From JALYZC01 sp035997675 (GTDB lineage Bacteria > Actinomycetota > Thermoleophilia > Solirubrobacterales > Solirubrobacteraceae), in assembly GCA_035997675.1 (NCBI GenBank), contig DASYIJ010000300.1:1-7157 (forward strand): DNA of 7,157 nucleotides. The letters are read 5' to 3'. Position 1 is the stretch's first letter; each line of letters begins with the position of its first letter. The position numbers were made by a program, and so were the translations under genes. Positions 5,440 through 7,157 of the stretch are shown here, piece after piece. The notes below the pieces were generated by a model. It ran no database searches and was not told where the DNA came from. It worked only from the letters and a program-made list of their open reading frames with translations.

Positions 5440-6801
5440 ATGTCTGAGACGGCGGGCGTGGACGACGGCCTGACCGAGCTGCGTGAGTCGCTGGCCGGCG
5501 CCGTCCTCGTACCGGGGGATCCCGGCTACGACGCGGCCCGGCGCTGCTTCAACGCGCTCATCGACCGGCGACCGGCGGCGATCGCGCGCTGCCGCGGCGC
5601 CGGCGATGTGGCGACCGCCCTCGATTTCGCGCGGGCGCACGAGCTGGAGGTGGCCGTGCGCGGAGGCGGGCACAACCCGGCCGGACATTGCGTCTGCGAC
5701 GGCGGGCTCGTGATCGATCTCTCGCCGATGCGCCGGGTCGACGTGGACGGTGAAGCGCGGACCGCGCGCGCCGAGGGTGGCTCGACGTGGCTCGATTTCG
5801 ACGCGGCGACCCAGGCCCATGGCCTGGTCGGGCCCGGCGGCGTCGTCGGCTCGACCGGCGTGGCCGGTCTCACGCTCGGCGGCGGCATCGGCCACCTGAC
5901 CACGCAATACGGCCTGACGTGCGACAACGTCGTCGCCGCCGAGGTCGTCACACCGGCCGGGGCCGTGGTTGAGGCCGGTCCCGACGAGAACGACGAGCTC
6001 CTCTGGGGCCTCCGGGGCGGCGGCGGCAACTTCGGGGTGGTGACGCGGTTGGAATTCGGGCTGCAGCCACTCCAACGGGTCGTCGGCGGGCGCCTCACGT
6101 ACGGCGGGCAGGGCGCGTCCGAGGCGTTGCGCCGCTTCCGCGACCTCGCGGCGCGCGCTCCGCGTGACCTCAACTGCCACGCGGTGCTCGAGGTGGACGA
6201 GTCGCTGGCCCCGACCGTGGTGGTCGCGCCGTGCTACACCGGCCCGGACGCCGAGCCGGACGAGCTGCGCGACCTGCGCTCGTCACCGGGGCTCGTCAGC
6301 GACGGACTGCGCGCGCACGGCTTCCTCGACCAGCAGCGGGTGTTCGATCCCCCGTACGGCGAGGACCGCAACTACTGGAAGGGTCACTTCGTGCGCGAGC
6401 TCCCGGACGAGTTGCTCGACGAGCTGCTCGGGTGCATGGTCGCGCTGGGCCGCGCGCCGGGACAGGTGCTGATCGAATCGCTGCACGGCGCGCCCAAGGA
6501 CGCCGACGCAAGCGGCGGAGCGGCCGGCTTTCGCCACGCGGCCTTCAACATCACGGCGATGGCGACCTGGCAGGATCCCGCCCGGGACGAGCCATACATC
6601 GCGTGGGCGCGCGACACGGCGGCGGCGGTCGAGCCCTGGTCGATCCGCGGTGGCTACATCAACTACATGCAGGCCGACGAACCGATCGAACGAGTGCGCG
6701 CCGCGTTCGGACCTGAGCCGTTCGAGCGCCTGCAGGCGCTGAAGGCACGTTACGACCCCGACAACGTCCTGCGCCGCAACCAGAACATCCCTCCGCCCTA
6801 G
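5440..6801 (+). CDS. FAD-binding oxidoreductase, berberine-bridge-enzyme type
   Basis: This 453-residue protein has the vanillyl-alcohol-oxidase/PCMH FAD-binding fold and a C-terminal BBE segment. The FAD domain (about 40-215) shows RGGGH (74-78), whose His78 is the expected site of the 8-alpha-histidyl flavin link, then GLVIDLSPMRRVDVD (89-103), GLTLGGGIGHL (143-153) with the Gly-rich pyrophosphate loop, and LLWGLRGGGGNFGVVTRLEF (187-206). The C terminus has the BBE signature GGYINYM (404-410) and YDPDNVLRRNQNI (438-450). In bicovalent members a Cys lies ahead of the GGG loop; here that region is GVVGSTGVAGLTLGGG, without Cys, so a single covalent link is expected. Such enzymes oxidise alcohols, sugars or alkaloid-like compounds with oxygen; the substrate is not predictable. 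No clear Shine-Dalgarno precedes the ATG, which lies 15 bases after the reductase stop, so translational coupling is likely. No signal peptide is visible. Confidence 0.92.
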   Translation: MSETAGVDDGLTELRESLAGAVLVPGDPGYDAARRCFNALIDRRPAAIARCRGAGDVATALDFARAHELEVAVRGGGHNPAGHCVCDGGLVIDLSPMRRVDVDGEARTARAEGGSTWLDFDAATQAHGLVGPGGVVGSTGVAGLTLGGGIGHLTTQYGLTCDNVVAAEVVTPAGAVVEAGPDENDELLWGLRGGGGNFGVVTRLEFGLQPLQRVVGGRLTYGGQGASEALRRFRDLAARAPRDLNCHAVLEVDESLAPTVVVAPCYTGPDAEPDELRDLRSSPGLVSDGLRAHGFLDQQRVFDPPYGEDRNYWKGHFVRELPDELLDELLGCMVALGRAPGQVLIESLHGAPKDADASGGAAGFRHAAFNITAMATWQDPARDEPYIAWARDTAAAVEPWSIRGGYINYMQADEPIERVRAAFGPEPFERLQALKARYDPDNVLRRNQNIPPP

Positions 6802-6846
6802 TCCGCCGGACGTCTCGGCGCGTACACCGGCATCATCCCCTTCGCG

Positions 6847-7157
6847 ATGAGGCTGCCACGGCTGCACCCCTGGTCGCTCGCGTGCATCGCGCTGGCGTCG
6901 CTGACGGCCGGCGTGTACGTGGGCATCCACCCGGCCAGCCCGGACCTGGCGGCGCAGGCGTTTCGCGCCGACCTCGTGGCCGACCACGGCCTGGTGATCT
7001 GGGACGGCCAGTGGTACGGAGGCCACAGCACGCCGGGATACAGCGTGGTGGCGCCCGCCATCGCCGCCGCGCTGGGCCTGTGGATCACCGGGGCGCTCAC
7101 CATCGTGGTGTCGGCGGTGCTGTTCGCGCGACTCGTGGGCGACCGCTTCGGGACGGG
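6847..7157 (+). CDS. Predicted polytopic membrane protein (5' part, cut by window end)
   Basis: From the ATG at 6847 the frame stays open to the end of the window, giving 103 residues plus two bases. A short basic start (MRLPRLHPWS) is followed by a hydrophobic helix at about 11-29. A loop with PDLAAQAFRADLVADHGLVIWDG comes next, then QWYGGHSTPGYSVVAP (55-70) and two more hydrophobic segments (about 68-80 and 82-96). The pattern of a Asp-Leu-Ala-Ala-Gln loop followed by WYGGH-xxPGYS resembles uncharacterised large actinobacterial membrane proteins that look like GT-C glycosyltransferases, but I cannot name the family. Codons end almost all in G or C, supporting coding. There is no clear ribosome binding site, and the start follows the flavoprotein stop by 45 bases in the same frame, so it may belong to the same transcript. 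Confidence 0.7.
   Translation, partial: MRLPRLHPWSLACIALASLTAGVYVGIHPASPDLAAQAFRADLVADHGLVIWDGQWYGGHSTPGYSVVAPAIAAALGLWITGALTIVVSAVLFARLVGDRFGT

Noticed and set aside
4765..6180. Open frame of 471 codons on the minus strand, antisense to the reductase and flavoprotein
   Set aside because: Both plus-strand proteins are clear family members across this span, and the antisense product has the charged, Val/Arg-rich look of a mirror frame.
6799..6847. Stop-codon readthrough fusing the flavoprotein to the membrane protein
   Set aside because: The two are in the same frame, separated by TAG and 15 sense codons, but the flavoprotein ends at its normal C-terminal motif and the next protein begins with its own ATG and a basic start before its first hydrophobic helix. 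The shared frame is a one-in-three coincidence.

Overview
The window is very GC-rich DNA with almost all third codon positions G or C and densely packed genes on both strands. The gene repertoire is a GT39-like membrane protein, an ABM-type small barrel protein, an ArsR/AHSA1 pair, a RibD-C-type reductase and a BBE-type FAD oxidoreductase. It fits a high-GC actinobacterium, possibly of the Thermoleophilia/Solirubrobacterales kind, but no marker gene fixes the lineage. There is no rRNA, tRNA, CRISPR array, insertion sequence or phage gene.

Left part (1-3437): after the last codons of a plus-strand gene, two minus-strand genes lie in tandem. Transcribed first is a polytopic GT39/ArnT-like membrane protein (1872-3437). 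It is followed by a probably exported alpha/alpha-barrel-like protein of unknown substrate (29-1657). Its coding signal continues upstream of its only ATG into a signal-peptide-like segment that has no usable start codon. The pair may serve cell-envelope glycan synthesis or processing (inference).

Middle (3438-4758): a 225-base gap precedes a small plus-strand dimeric alpha/beta-barrel protein with a strong ribosome binding site. It converges on a minus-strand two-gene operon in which a metal-site-free ArsR repressor overlaps an AHSA1/SRPBCC protein by 8 bases.

Right part (4759-7157): an AT-rich 87-base divergent control region holds a 16-base imperfect palindrome that is a good candidate for the ArsR operator, with overlapping candidate promoters for both directions. 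Rightward lie a RibD-C/dihydrofolate-reductase-like protein, a BBE-type FAD oxidoreductase 15 bases later, and the first 103 residues of a membrane protein cut by the window end.

The most coherent story is a small regulated module of ArsR + AHSA1 diverging from reductase + flavoprotein, which may respond to and modify a small molecule. The component families are known and the assembly is ordinary for such genomes. I see no strong case for a wholly new system. The items most worth checking are the missing start of the secreted protein and the shared operator.
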